NCBI RefSeq assembly: GCF_033783015.1
Contig: NZ_CP123907.1
Span: 310,001-374,000, forward strand
Reading direction: 5' to 3'
Source of the DNA: Corynebacterium sp. 21KM1197
GTDB taxonomy: Bacteria > Actinomycetota > Actinomycetes > Mycobacteriales > Mycobacteriaceae
Length of the DNA: 64,000 bases
Positions 44,879 through 53,550 of the stretch are shown one piece after another. The notes under the pieces were generated by a model, which saw only the letters and a program-made list of their open reading frames with translations, ran no database searches and had not been told where the DNA came from. Position 1 is the stretch's first letter. Every line of letters starts with the position of its first letter. The position numbers and the translations under genes were made by a program.

Positions 44879-45183
44879 TGGCTAAGATTGCGAACCCGCG
44901 CGACATCATCCTCGCGCCGGTCGTTTCCGAGAAGTCCTACGGCCTCATGGAACAGAACACCTACACGTTCTTTGTGGCCACGGACGCCAACAAGACCCAC
45001 ATCAAGCAAGCCGTGGAGGAAATCTTCGGCGTCAAGGTTGCTTCGGTGAACACCGTGAACCGTGAGGGCAAGCGCAAGCGCAGCCGCACGGGCTTCGGTC
45101 GCCGCAAGGCCACCAAGCGCGCCTACGTGACCCTCCGCGAGGGCAGCGACTCCATCGACATCTTTGGCGGTTCGGCCGCCTAA
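44878..45183 (+). CDS. rplW: 50S ribosomal protein L23
   Basis: A 101-residue L23, docking site for trigger factor and SRP at the tunnel exit. [20 protein letters not shown] and the basic [20 protein letters not shown] segment are typical. Start overlaps the rplD stop. Confidence 0.97.
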   Translation: MAKIANPRDIILAPVVSEKSYGLMEQNTYTFFVATDANKTHIKQAVEEIFGVKVASVNTVNREGKRKRSRTGFGRRKATKRAYVTLREGSDSIDIFGGSAA

Positions 45184-45208
45184 GGGTGCCGAGAAGTAAG
45201 GACACATT

Positions 45209-46045
45209 ATGGCTATTCGTAAGTACAAGCCGACAACTCCGGGTCGCCGCTTCAGCTCCGTTTCCACCTTCGAGGAGATCACTCGCTCGAAGCCGGAAAA
45301 GAGCCTGCTGCGCCCGCTGCACAAGACCGGCGGCCGTAACGTACACGGCCACATCACCACCCGCCACAAGGGTGGCGGACACAAGCGCCGTTACCGCGTG
45401 ATTGACTTCCGCCGTAACGACAAGGACGGCATTGCGGCCAAGGTTGCTCACATCGAGTATGACCCCAACCGCACCGCCAACATCGCTCTGCTGCACTACA
45501 TCGATGGCGAGAAGCGCTACATCGTGGCGCCCAAGGGCCTCAAGCAGGGCATGATGGTGGAGTCCGGGGCTAACGCGGACATCAAGGTGGGCAACAACCT
45601 GCCGCTGCGTAATATCCCCACGGGTACCACCATTCACGCCGTGGAGCTTAAGCCCGGCGCTGGTGCTAAGCTCGCCCGCTCCGCAGGCGCGTCCATCCAG
45701 CTCCTCGGTAAGGAAGGCAAGTACGCCGTGCTGCGTATGCCCTCCTCCGAGATCCGCCGCGTGGACATCCGCTGCCGCGCCACCGTGGGCGAGGTGGGCA
45801 ATGCCGAGCAGATCAACATCCGCTGGGGTAAGGCCGGCCGTATGCGCTGGAAGGGCGTGCGCCCGACCGTCCGTGGTGTGGTGATGAACCCGGTTGATCA
45901 CCCGCACGGTGGTGGTGAGGGTAAGACCTCGGGTGGTCGTCACCCGGTGTCGCCGTGGGGCCAGAAGGAAGGCCGCACCCGCAACCCGAACCGTTACTCC
46001 AACAACATGATCGTGCGTCGCCGCCGGTCCAACAAGAAGCGCTAA
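45209..46045 (+). CDS. rplB: 50S ribosomal protein L2
   Basis: A 278-residue L2, needed for subunit joining and peptidyl transfer. The conserved region [20 protein letters not shown] holds the essential histidine. GAAGTAAGGAC precedes the ATG at 45209. Confidence 0.97.
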   Translation: MAIRKYKPTTPGRRFSSVSTFEEITRSKPEKSLLRPLHKTGGRNVHGHITTRHKGGGHKRRYRVIDFRRNDKDGIAAKVAHIEYDPNRTANIALLHYIDGEKRYIVAPKGLKQGMMVESGANADIKVGNNLPLRNIPTGTTIHAVELKPGAGAKLARSAGASIQLLGKEGKYAVLRMPSSEIRRVDIRCRATVGEVGNAEQINIRWGKAGRMRWKGVRPTVRGVVMNPVDHPHGGGEGKTSGGRHPVSPWGQKEGRTRNPNRYSNNMIVRRRRSNKKR

Positions 46046-46061
46046 GAGGAGGTAAGTCACA

Positions 46062-46340
46062 ATGCCACGCAGCCTGAAAAAGGGCCCGTTCGTCGATGAG
46101 CACCTCCTCAACAAGGTGGATGCTCAGAACGAGAAGGGTACCAAGCAGGTCATCAAGACCTGGTCTCGCCGTTCCACCATCTTGCCGGACTTCATCGGCC
46201 ACACCTTTGCCGTCCATGACGGACGTAAGCACGTGCCGGTGTTCATCGACGATTCCATGGTTGGACACAAGCTGGGCGAGTTCGCGCCCACCAAGACCTT
46301 CAAGGGTCACGTTAAGGACGATAAGAAGGGACGTCGATAA
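46062..46340 (+). CDS. rpsS: 30S ribosomal protein S19
   Basis: A 92-residue S19. [16 protein letters not shown] and [18 protein letters not shown] are diagnostic. The last codons and stop (CGT CGA TAA) form a copy of the iterated 11-mer (46332-46342), using the uncommon CGA codon. AGGAGG precedes the start. Confidence 0.97.
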   Translation: MPRSLKKGPFVDEHLLNKVDAQNEKGTKQVIKTWSRRSTILPDFIGHTFAVHDGRKHVPVFIDDSMVGHKLGEFAPTKTFKGHVKDDKKGRR

Positions 46341-46343
46341 GCG

Positions 46344-46706
46344 ATGAGTGAGACCATCACCTCCGCACGCGCCACCGCGCGCTACGTTCGCGTCACCCCG
46401 ATGAAGGCTCGCCGCGTGATCGACCTGGTTCGCGGCAAGTCCGTGTCCGAGGCCCTGGCCATTCTCAAGTACGCCCCGCAGGGCGCCGCTAAGCCGGTGG
46501 CCAAGGTTGTTGCCTCGGCCGCAGCGAACGCTGAGAACAACTTTGGTCTGGACCCGCGCACCCTCGTGGTCTCCGAGGCTTATGCCAACGAGGGCCCCAC
46601 CATGCGCCGCTTCCAGCCGCGCGCCCAGGGTCGCGCCTACCAGATCCGCAAGCGCACCAGCCACATCACCGTGGTTGTCGAGAGCCAGAAGGAAGGGGCC
46701 AAGTAG
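46344..46706 (+). CDS. rplV: 50S ribosomal protein L22
   Basis: A 120-residue L22. The tunnel hairpin reads [20 protein letters not shown], without the deletions that give macrolide resistance. Its final base overlaps the rpsC GTG. Confidence 0.97.
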   Translation: MSETITSARATARYVRVTPMKARRVIDLVRGKSVSEALAILKYAPQGAAKPVAKVVASAAANAENNFGLDPRTLVVSEAYANEGPTMRRFQPRAQGRAYQIRKRTSHITVVVESQKEGAK

Positions 46707-47452
46707 TGGGCCAGAAGATTCACCCCCACGGCCTCCGGCTGGGAATCACTTCCGATTGGAAGTCCCACTGGTACGCCGACAAGCAGTACAAGGACTACGT
46801 CGCCGAGGACATCAAGATCCGCGAGTTCCTGTCCAAGGGAATTGAGCGCGCCGGCATTGCCGACGTCGTGATCGAGCGCACCCGCGACCGCGTCCGCGTG
46901 GACATCCACACCGCCCGCCCCGGCATCGTGATTGGTCGCCGTGGCTCCGAGGCCGATCTCATCCGCCGCTCGCTGGAGAAGCTCACCGGCAAGCAGGTTG
47001 CCCTCAACATCCTTGAGGTCAAGAACGTGGACGCGAACGCTCAGCTGGTGGCCCAGAACGTGGCGGATCAGCTTGCTAACCGCGTGGCCTTCCGCCGCGC
47101 GATGCGCAAGGCGATCCAGTCCGCCATGCGTCAGCCGCAGGTCAAGGGCATCAAGGTGCAGTGCTCCGGTCGTCTTGGCGGCGCCGAGATGTCCCGCACC
47201 GAGCGCTACCACGAGGGGCGCGTGCCGCTGCACACCCTGCGCGCCGAGATCGAGTACGGCGTTCACGAGGCCCACACTACCTTCGGCCGCATTGGCGTGA
47301 AGGTCTGGATTTACAAGGGCGACGTGGTCGGTGGCCGCCGCGAGAGCGAGCTGAACGCACCGTCCGAGCGTCGCGGCCGTGGTGACCGCGCCGGCCGTCC
47401 GCGCCGCGGTGGCCAGCGCCGGAACCGCGCTGAGAAGAAGCAGGAGGGCTAA
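46706..47452 (+). CDS. rpsC: 30S ribosomal protein S3
   Basis: A 248-residue S3 with the KH domain motif [15 protein letters not shown]. It starts [20 protein letters not shown] with GTG directly overlapping the rplV stop. The tail is Arg-rich ([18 protein letters not shown]). Confidence 0.97.
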   Translation: MGQKIHPHGLRLGITSDWKSHWYADKQYKDYVAEDIKIREFLSKGIERAGIADVVIERTRDRVRVDIHTARPGIVIGRRGSEADLIRRSLEKLTGKQVALNILEVKNVDANAQLVAQNVADQLANRVAFRRAMRKAIQSAMRQPQVKGIKVQCSGRLGGAEMSRTERYHEGRVPLHTLRAEIEYGVHEAHTTFGRIGVKVWIYKGDVVGGRRESELNAPSERRGRGDRAGRPRRGGQRRNRAEKKQEG

Positions 47453-47457
47453 ACGCA

Positions 47458-47874
47458 ATGCTTATTCCTAAGCGCGTGAAGTACCGCCGCCAGCACCGCC
47501 CGACCCGTCGTGGCGTGTCCAAGGGCGGTAACCGCATCAACTTTGGTGACTACGCTATTCAGGCCCTGGAGCCGGCGTACATCACCAACCGCCAGATCGA
47601 GGCAGCGCGTATCGCCATCAACCGCCACGTCAAGCGTGGCGGCAAGGTCTGGATCAACATCTTCCCGGATCGTCCGCTGACCCAGAAGCCGCTCGGCGTG
47701 CGTATGGGTTCCGGTAAGGGTCCCGTGGAGAAGTGGGTGGCTAACGTGAAGCCGGGCCGCGTTCTCTTCGAGATGAGCTACCCGGACAAGGCTACGGCTG
47801 TGGAGGCCCTGCGTCGTGCCGGCCAGAAGCTGCCCTGCAAGGTCCGCATCATTTCTAAGGAGGACCAGTTCTAA
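47458..47874 (+). CDS. rplP: 50S ribosomal protein L16
   Basis: A 138-residue L16. [19 protein letters not shown] and [18 protein letters not shown] are diagnostic. The stop overlaps the rpmC ATG by one base. Confidence 0.97.
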   Translation: MLIPKRVKYRRQHRPTRRGVSKGGNRINFGDYAIQALEPAYITNRQIEAARIAINRHVKRGGKVWINIFPDRPLTQKPLGVRMGSGKGPVEKWVANVKPGRVLFEMSYPDKATAVEALRRAGQKLPCKVRIISKEDQF

Positions 47875-48104
47875 TGGCTAACGGTACCCCCGCACACGAG
47901 TTCCGCGATCTGTCCGTGGAGGAGCTTGAGACCCGCCTGGCAGAGGCCAAGGAAGAGCTGTTCAACCTGCGCTTCCAGATGGCCACCGGCCAGCTGACCA
48001 ACAACCGCCGGCTGCGGACGGTCAAGCGCGACATTGCCCGCATTTACACCGTCATCCGCGAGCGTGAGCTTGGTCTGTCCGTCGTCCCGGGAGCTGAGGC
48101 TTAA
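47874..48104 (+). CDS. rpmC: 50S ribosomal protein L29
   Basis: A 76-residue L29: helical hairpin with [19 protein letters not shown] near residue 44. Start overlaps the rplP stop. Confidence 0.96.
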   Translation: MANGTPAHEFRDLSVEELETRLAEAKEELFNLRFQMATGQLTNNRRLRTVKRDIARIYTVIRERELGLSVVPGAEA

Positions 48105-48106
48105 TT

Positions 48107-48385
48107 ATGAGTGAGGCAAACGTGACTAAGAAGGAAAAGGGCGCGCAGAAGGTTCGCACCGGCTACGTGGTTTCTGACAAGATGCAGAAGACCATCGTGG
48201 TGGAGCTTGAGGACCGCAAGCGTCACGCCCTCTATGGCAAGACCATGCGCACCAACTCCAAGGTGAAGGTGCACGATGAGAACGAGACCGCCGGCGTGGG
48301 CGACCTCGTGCGTATCGCTGAGACGCGACCGCTGTCCAAGGACAAGCACTTCCGTCTCGTGGAGATCATCGAGAAGGCCAAGTAA
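48107..48385 (+). CDS. rpsQ: 30S ribosomal protein S17
   Basis: A 92-residue S17 with [17 protein letters not shown] and [18 protein letters not shown]. It is the last gene before the ribosomal cluster is interrupted; in most bacteria rplN would follow directly, but here rplN is 9 kb away. Confidence 0.97.
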   Translation: MSEANVTKKEKGAQKVRTGYVVSDKMQKTIVVELEDRKRHALYGKTMRTNSKVKVHDENETAGVGDLVRIAETRPLSKDKHFRLVEIIEKAK

Positions 48386-48406
48386 GCCCTCGGTTATCCA
48401 GAGTTG

Positions 48407-48438
48407 AACCCCCTCCAGGAATGGAGGGGGTTTGCTTT
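48407..48438 (+). terminator. Terminator after rpsQ
   Basis: AACCCCCTCC (48407-48416) pairs perfectly with GGAGGGGGTT (48423-48432), followed by TGCTTTG. It closes the first part of the S10 cluster. Confidence 0.8.
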
Positions 48439-48620
48439 GTTTGAGCAGGGCTTGGGGCGGTGGGGCGGGGCGAGATGGGGATGCGGGGGTGTGTCCAAAA
48501 GTATCTTTATGGGGTGGCCAAAGGGTGAACGGTGGGTTACCTTTCTGTAAAACCGCAGTGTGATCCACGTTTCCGTAAGGGGCGTTGATGTACCTATTGG
48601 ATGCCGGAGTGAATAGTGCT

Positions 48621-48643
48621 ACCCCTGCAAACTTTCAGGGGGT
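48621..48643. promoter_or_regulatory. Inverted repeat overlapping a promoter
   Basis: ACCCCTG (48621-48627) and CAGGGGGT (48636-48643) form an inverted repeat (one extra G) touching the -35 element of the promoter at 48643. A repressor or activator site is possible. Confidence 0.4.
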
Positions 48644-48671
48644 GGACAAGCATGATTAAGGGTTTTATACT
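48643..48671 (+). promoter_or_regulatory. Promoter of the secreted-paralogue operon
   Basis: TGGACA (48643-48648) and TATACT (48666-48671) are separated by 17 bp, one of the best sigma-A matches in the window. It lies 155 bp before the first secreted-protein gene within an otherwise empty 440-bp gap (48386-48825). Confidence 0.65.
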
Positions 48672-48825
48672 GCCCTCGTAAGTTTCTCGCAGGCGATCCC
48701 AAGGTGTATGGCAGAGCGGGTATTCGGTGCCAATGGCACGCGATACATCGAGCGGCTTCTTGGGTGGTGTGCCTGCCGGACGTAGGTCATCAAACCATCA
48801 CTTGAGGAAAGAAGAAAGGCCAGCC

Positions 48826-49371
48826 ATGCGCTCTAAGATCGTTTCTACCGTGGTCGCCGCAGCCGTTTCGCTCGGTGCTCTTGTTGCCGCTCCCGCCGCC
48901 TCCGCCGCGCAGCCGGTGGTTCCGGGCACCGTGGGTCAGTCCTGCTCCATCGAGGGCCAGCGCGGTCAGTCCCTGAAGATCCTGTCCAGCACGTTCGAGG
49001 TGGAGGGCACCGCGACCGTCGCCAACTACAACGATGAGGACCTGCCCCTGACGCAGACCCTGCGCGAGGGCAAGACCAAGTCCTGGAACGTGGGCGGCTC
49101 CATTGACTTCGACCTGCTCAAGCTCTTCCACGTGACCTTCAGCGCGGGTTACCAGTCCACTCAGACCTGGGAGGTCGGCCAGACCCTCGGCCCGTACCCC
49201 GTCAAGCCCGGCTACACCGGCGTGCTGGAGTACGGCTTCCTCAACCAGCGCTTTGAGGGCACCCACATCCGCTGCTCCGGCGGCACCTGGGTGGACACCG
49301 GCCGTCCCTTCCACGGCACCATCCCCAAGGAGCGCCACGTGAAGGTCTCCATGCGCTCCAACGAGGCCTAA
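48826..49371 (+). CDS. Secreted protein, tandem family member 1
   Basis: A 181-residue protein with a classical signal peptide (IVSTVVAAAVSLGALVAAPA, then ASA cleavage). The mature part of about 155 residues has one early and one late cysteine (GQSCSIEG and IRCSGG). Between them lie alternating beta-type segments: FEVEGTATVANYNDEDLPLT, a Thr/Lys/Ser stretch, FHVTFSAGYQSTQTW, then VGQTLGPYPVKPGYTGVLEY. The same plan recurs in the next two genes. The distribution of strands recalls aerolysin-type or ETX/MTX2 beta-pore proteins, but I do not recognise the family. The ATG at 48826 follows GAAAGAAG. Confidence 0.8.
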   Translation: MRSKIVSTVVAAAVSLGALVAAPAASAAQPVVPGTVGQSCSIEGQRGQSLKILSSTFEVEGTATVANYNDEDLPLTQTLREGKTKSWNVGGSIDFDLLKLFHVTFSAGYQSTQTWEVGQTLGPYPVKPGYTGVLEYGFLNQRFEGTHIRCSGGTWVDTGRPFHGTIPKERHVKVSMRSNEA

Positions 49372-49413
49372 TAGCCCGCACGGAAGTCACACGAGGGTAG
49401 GAAGGACGAGCCG

Positions 49414-50097
49414 ATGAGGAAGAAGCTGATCGCCGTGGCGTGCGGCCTCACCGTGGGGCTGAGCGCCTTTGGCGCGGGCACCGCCACGGCGGCGCAGGCG
49501 CAGAAGCTCACCCCGGATCAGGATGAGCACCGCTCCACCTTTGTGGAGGGGGAGCGCTGCAACCCGCTGACGGATGGCAAGCGCCACCCCTGGGAGCAGT
49601 GGATTGTGGACGAGTGGGATCGCTATAACGGCACCACCTCGTTCACCAACACCACGGACCGGGAGATCACGTACTCCCTGGAGGTCACCGAGGGCGTGAA
49701 CGAGTCCGTCAAGGCCATGAGCAGCGGTAACACCTGGGATGTGTTCCTCAAGGGGCTCAAGACCCGCTACGGCGTGGTGGAGACCTCCGAGTGGTCCGTG
49801 GGCGATAAGCTCGGCCCCATCAAGGTCAAGCCGGGCGAGACGGTGCGCGCGGATTACGGCGTGCACATGAAGGAGTTCATCGGCCGGGTGCGCACCTGTG
49901 ACAAGCGAACCAGCACCTGGCGGATGGAGCCGTACTTTGGCAAGTACCACGGCAAGGGCCCCAGCACCCGATTCGTGGTGTGGCACCGCACCACCGCGGA
50001 GGGCGATTACACCCAGAACTACATGCCGGTGAATGACTCCTGGGGCAAGGGCGGCGATAGCGGCCCGGGCTCGCAGACGATCAACGGTAAGGCGTGA
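49414..50097 (+). CDS. Secreted protein, tandem family member 2
   Basis: A 227-residue protein with a signal peptide (KKLIAVACGLTVGLSAFGAG, then TATAA). It is the longest member. It shares the family plan: early Cys in GERCNPL, SFTNTTDREITYSLEVTEGV, the core VGDKLGPIKVKPGETVRADY and late Cys in RVRTCDK. It adds a C-terminal extension of about 60 residues rich in Tyr, Trp and Gly (YFGKYHGKGP). The stop overlaps the start of member 3 by one to four bases, so the genes are co-translated. Confidence 0.8.
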   Translation: MRKKLIAVACGLTVGLSAFGAGTATAAQAQKLTPDQDEHRSTFVEGERCNPLTDGKRHPWEQWIVDEWDRYNGTTSFTNTTDREITYSLEVTEGVNESVKAMSSGNTWDVFLKGLKTRYGVVETSEWSVGDKLGPIKVKPGETVRADYGVHMKEFIGRVRTCDKRTSTWRMEPYFGKYHGKGPSTRFVVWHRTTAEGDYTQNYMPVNDSWGKGGDSGPGSQTINGKA

Positions 50098-50714
50098 TGA
50101 GCGTGGCAAAGAACAGGATCGCCGCTGCGGTGGCCTCGGCCACCGCCTCCCTGGCGGTGCTCGCCGGTGTGGTGGCCACCCCGGCTCTGGCCGCGGAGGA
50201 CTTCTCCATCGGTCGCACCCCAGATTACTGGGCCCCGGTGCCCAAGTTGCAGGCCAAGGAGCGCGGCCCGCAGCCGGGTACCCAGTGCACTCAGCGCGGT
50301 GAGGTGCGCGAGTACGTGGAGTTGAAGGATTCACACTTCGATGTGGAGGGGCAGCAGTCCTCCTTCAACGACACGGATAGCGTGGTGCCGCTGAAGCAGA
50401 CCATCAAGGAAACCAAGAAGAAAAAGTGGACCTGGTCCATGTCCGTGACGGTCAAGCTCACCAATGAGATCAAGAAGAAGTATGACTGGGAGTACAACCG
50501 AGAGATGTTTTGGTCGATGGGCCAGAACCTCGGCCCCTACGATCTCAATCCGGGCGAGAAGGGCACCATCGCCTGGGGCTTCATCATGGACGATTACACC
50601 AGCCAGCGCGTGCGCTGCGGTTCCTCGATGACGTGGGAGCCGGTGGGGCGGCAGAACTACGGTTCCGCCCCGCGCGAGCGCCACGTGGAGGTTGTGATTA
50701 ATAAGGCCGCTTAA
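50097..50714 (+). CDS. Secreted protein, tandem family member 3
   Basis: A 205-residue protein. The ATG at 50097 overlaps the preceding stop (TGATG); GTG at 50094 is an alternative. Signal peptide AAAVASATASLAVLAGVVAT ending in ALA. The mature part has early Cys in GTQCTQRGE, FDVEGQQSSFNDTDSVVPLK, a Lys/Trp-rich middle (KETKKKKWTWSMSV), the core MGQNLGPYDLNPGEKGTIAW and late Cys in RVRCGSS. It ends with RERHVEVVINKAA, close to member 1's RHVKVSMRSNEA. Members 1 and 3 are most alike. Confidence 0.8.
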   Translation: MSVAKNRIAAAVASATASLAVLAGVVATPALAAEDFSIGRTPDYWAPVPKLQAKERGPQPGTQCTQRGEVREYVELKDSHFDVEGQQSSFNDTDSVVPLKQTIKETKKKKWTWSMSVTVKLTNEIKKKYDWEYNREMFWSMGQNLGPYDLNPGEKGTIAWGFIMDDYTSQRVRCGSSMTWEPVGRQNYGSAPRERHVEVVINKAA

Positions 50715-50730
50715 AGCGAGCCGCCTCGGA

Positions 50731-50764
50731 AACGGTCCCGCCTTTGGGCGGGGCCGTTTTTTCG
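50731..50764 (+). terminator. Terminator after the secreted-protein operon
   Basis: AACGGTCCCGCC (50731-50742) pairs with GGCGGGGCCGTT (50747-50758, one G-T) and is followed by TTTT. The iterated 11-mer (50763-50773) begins right at the end of the T run. Confidence 0.85.
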
Positions 50765-50780
50765 TCGATAAGCAGGACGC

Positions 50781-50799
50781 TAAAGTTAGCCTAGCGTAA
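50781..50799. promoter_or_regulatory. DtxR-type iron box before the adenylating enzyme
   Basis: TAAAGTTAGCCTAGCGTAA matches the 19-bp DtxR/IdeR consensus TTAGGTTAGCCTAACCTAA at 15 of 19 positions, including the full central TTAGCCTA. It lies 17 bp before the GTG start at 50816, where bound DtxR-Fe would block transcription. Iron repression of the gene is therefore expected. Confidence 0.8.
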
Positions 50800-50815
50800 C
50801 GATGAGGAGGGTACG

Positions 50816-52438
50816 GTGAGGGAAGAACGGGAAATCAACGCGGTGCGGGCGGCCTCGACTCCCGGCATGGTGGCCACCGGCGTGCCCGAGGACGTGGCGC
50901 GCGAGTACCGCGCGGCGGGGCTGTGGACGGGGGATCATCATTGGCGCATGTTCACCCGCACGGTGCGGCGTTACGGCGATAGCCGCGCGGTCACGGATCG
51001 CTATCGCTCGCTGACCTGGGTGGAGTTGGCGGAAACGGCGGCGCAGGCCTCGGCGCACCTGGCGGCCCTGGGGGTGCGGCGCGGCGACGGGGTGATCGTG
51101 CAGATGCCCAACTCCGTGGCCTTCCTGGAAACCCTCCTGGGAATCTGGCGGCTGGGGGCCATTCCGGTGATGACCCTGCCCGCGCACGGTTCCACGGAGA
51201 TCGCGTACTTTGCCGATACCGCCCCCGCCCGGCACTACGTGGGCCCGGCGAAGGGGGATCGGCACCACGCCCGGGTGATCCGTGACCTGGAACAAGGGCA
51301 CCCCGAGGTGACGCGGATAGCGGTGGATACCCGCAGCGCGGATTCGCCCTGGGGCACGCACCCGATCCCGGAGCCGGTGGACGTGAGCCCCGATGAACTG
51401 GCCTTTTTGCAGCTTTCGGGAGGCACCACGGGGACGCCGAAGATGATCCCCAAGACGCACGATGATTACCTCTATTCGGTGCGCGCCTCCCTGGACGTGT
51501 GCGACCTGGGTGAGGGCGATACCCTGCTCACCGTGCTGCCCGCAGCGCACAATTTCTCCATGTCCTCGCCGGGTATCCTCGGCGCGATGATGGTGGGGGC
51601 GCACATCGTCTTTGCCGCAGACCCCAGCCCCACCACCGTGCTTCCGCTCATCGAGAAGCACCGCGTCACCCACGGCGCGCTGGTTCCGCCCATGCTCCTG
51701 AGCTACCTCAACTCCTCGGAGCGTCCCCGGCACGATCTCTCCTCGCTGCGCACGCTGTGGGTGGGCGGGGCGAAACTCTCGGCCGCCGCCGCGCGCCGCG
51801 TGAAGCCGGAACTGGGCTGCCAGTTGCAGCAGGTCTTTGGCATGGCGGAGGGGCTGGTGAATTACACGCGCCTGGACGATGCGGAGGAGATCGTGGTGAC
51901 CACGCAGGGGCGCCCGGCTTCCCCGTGGGACGAGGTGCGGCTTATCGACGCCGAGGGAAGAGACGTACCCGCAGGAGAGCCCGGTGAACTGATCACGCGC
52001 GGCCCCTACACAATCCGCCGCTATCACCGCAATCCCGAGGCCAATGCCCGCTCCTTTACCCCCGAGGGGTTCTACCGCACCGGGGACATCGCCACCAGGG
52101 ACGCCCAGGGCAATATCACCGTGGTGGGCCGGGCCAAGGACCAGATCAATCGCGGGGGAGAGAAGGTGGCCCCGGAGGCCGTGGAGAACGCGTTGCTCGG
52201 CCACCCCGATGTACACGACGTCTCCGTGGTGGGGATCGAGGACGAGGTGCTGGGGGAGAAGATCCTGGCCTACGTGATCCCGCAGGAGGGGCGGGAGCTA
52301 TCCTCCCTGGGGCTGCGGAAGTTCGCGCGGGAATCGGGCCTATCGAGCTTTGCGGTACCCGATGTGGTGGAGATCGTGGCGGAGTTCCCCTACACCGGGG
52401 TGGGGAAGGTATCAAAGAAGCAGCAGCGCCAGCGCTAG
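50816..52438 (+). CDS. EntE/DhbE-like aryl-AMP ligase (2,3-dihydroxybenzoate or salicylate adenylating enzyme)
   Basis: A 540-residue ANL-family adenylating enzyme. Motifs seen: LSGGTTGTPKMIPKTH (phosphate-binding loop), PAAHNFSMSSPGILGA with the aryl-substrate Asn-Ser pattern of EntE, FGMAEGLVNYTRLDD, the YRTGDIA motif and the catalytic Lys in GVGKVSKKQQRQ. The set is specific to siderophore-type aryl acid ligases rather than acyl-CoA ligases. It is preceded by an iron box, but no partner synthetase or carrier protein lies in this window. GTG start after GAGGAGG. Confidence 0.85.
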   Translation: MREEREINAVRAASTPGMVATGVPEDVAREYRAAGLWTGDHHWRMFTRTVRRYGDSRAVTDRYRSLTWVELAETAAQASAHLAALGVRRGDGVIVQMPNSVAFLETLLGIWRLGAIPVMTLPAHGSTEIAYFADTAPARHYVGPAKGDRHHARVIRDLEQGHPEVTRIAVDTRSADSPWGTHPIPEPVDVSPDELAFLQLSGGTTGTPKMIPKTHDDYLYSVRASLDVCDLGEGDTLLTVLPAAHNFSMSSPGILGAMMVGAHIVFAADPSPTTVLPLIEKHRVTHGALVPPMLLSYLNSSERPRHDLSSLRTLWVGGAKLSAAAARRVKPELGCQLQQVFGMAEGLVNYTRLDDAEEIVVTTQGRPASPWDEVRLIDAEGRDVPAGEPGELITRGPYTIRRYHRNPEANARSFTPEGFYRTGDIATRDAQGNITVVGRAKDQINRGGEKVAPEAVENALLGHPDVHDVSVVGIEDEVLGEKILAYVIPQEGRELSSLGLRKFARESGLSSFAVPDVVEIVAEFPYTGVGKVSKKQQRQR

Positions 52439-53319
52439 TCCAGCGCGGCGAGTACTTCCTCCCGGGTGGGTGGCTGTGCGCCCACCCGGGAGCAGGTGAT
52501 GGCGGCGGCGGTGGCGGCAAAGCGCAGCACCTCCCGCCACTGCTCCTCGGTCAAACCCGCGAGGTCACCCGGCCCCCAGCCGTGGCGCTCGGCGTAGGTC
52601 ACCAGGGAGGCCAGGATGGTGTCCCCCGCGCCGATGGTGTCCACCACGGTCACCGGCACGGCGGGAACGTCTACCTGGGCCGTGGGGGTGCGCACGCTCA
52701 ACCCCTCACCACCCCGGGTGATGACCATGACGGGGACATCGATCCGCTCGGCACCGCCGAGGAACTCCACCTCCTCCTCGGAGAGTTTGAGCAGAGTGAC
52801 GTCCGGGAGGAGGGCGCGCAGGAAATCGCGGTGCTGCTCGGTGGCGTAGAAATCGCGGATATTGGGATCGAGCGCGATGAGGGTGCCCCGAGCGGCGAGG
52901 GTGCGCAGAACCTCGGCGTAGCGGCTGGCGGCGGGCTCCAGGGCCAGCGAGCAGGTGCCAAAGCAGGCGATCGGGGCCGTGGCGGCGGTGGGGGTGGCCA
53001 GGCGGTCCGCGGTGCCGTCCACGTAAAAGGTGTAATGCGCGGAGTGGCTTTCATTGATGCTGGTCACCGCGAGGGTGGTGGGTTCCGCGCCGCGCTGCAC
53101 GAGATCGGTGGATACGCCCTCCGCGCGCAGGTTATCCACGAGGGCCTGACCGAAGGTATCCGTGGACAGGCGAGAGTGGAAGGCGACGTCCGCGCCCTGC
53201 CGGGCGGCGGCGACGGCCACGTTATAGGGCCCGCCGCCGAGCGCGGGTTGAAGCGAGGCGAGGGGAGCGGAGGCGGTGGGCACGAGGTCGATGAGGCCCT
53301 CGCCGTAGACGCTGATCAT
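52435..53319 (-). CDS. PfkB-family carbohydrate kinase, probably fructokinase
   Basis: A 294-residue ribokinase-fold sugar kinase. The N-terminal PfkB region has GEGLIDLVP and ALGGGPYNVAVAAARQGADV; the C-terminal signature VVDTIGAGDTILASLV contains the catalytic Asp in GAGD. The ATG at 53319 follows AAGGAGAAAC; the frame is open far upstream through the GH32 gene's opposite strand, which is a shadow. It lies head to head with the GH32 hydrolase and beside the sucrose PTS, so fructose released from sucrose-6-phosphate is the likely substrate. Confidence 0.88.
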   Translation of the reverse strand: MISVYGEGLIDLVPTASAPLASLQPALGGGPYNVAVAAARQGADVAFHSRLSTDTFGQALVDNLRAEGVSTDLVQRGAEPTTLAVTSINESHSAHYTFYVDGTADRLATPTAATAPIACFGTCSLALEPAASRYAEVLRTLAARGTLIALDPNIRDFYATEQHRDFLRALLPDVTLLKLSEEEVEFLGGAERIDVPVMVITRGGEGLSVRTPTAQVDVPAVPVTVVDTIGAGDTILASLVTYAERHGWGPGDLAGLTEEQWREVLRFAATAAAITCSRVGAQPPTREEVLAALD

Positions 53320-53550
53320 GGTTTCTCCTTGGGCGCGGTATGCGGTGGGAAGAGGAAATGGAAGAAAGTTATGTGCCACGGTAGCAAGACCACGGGCGCG
53401 GTGGGTGCCCGAGCGGACGGGGAACCTCACGGGAACGGGGTGTTCCGCGCGGAGTTTTAGGCCCGAGCGGGCATAAAAGTAGGGGAAGCGGGCAGATTTT
53501 TCGGTGGCGAGGGGCACACCTGGGAGGTCGTGGCGGCTATCCTGGTGGGC

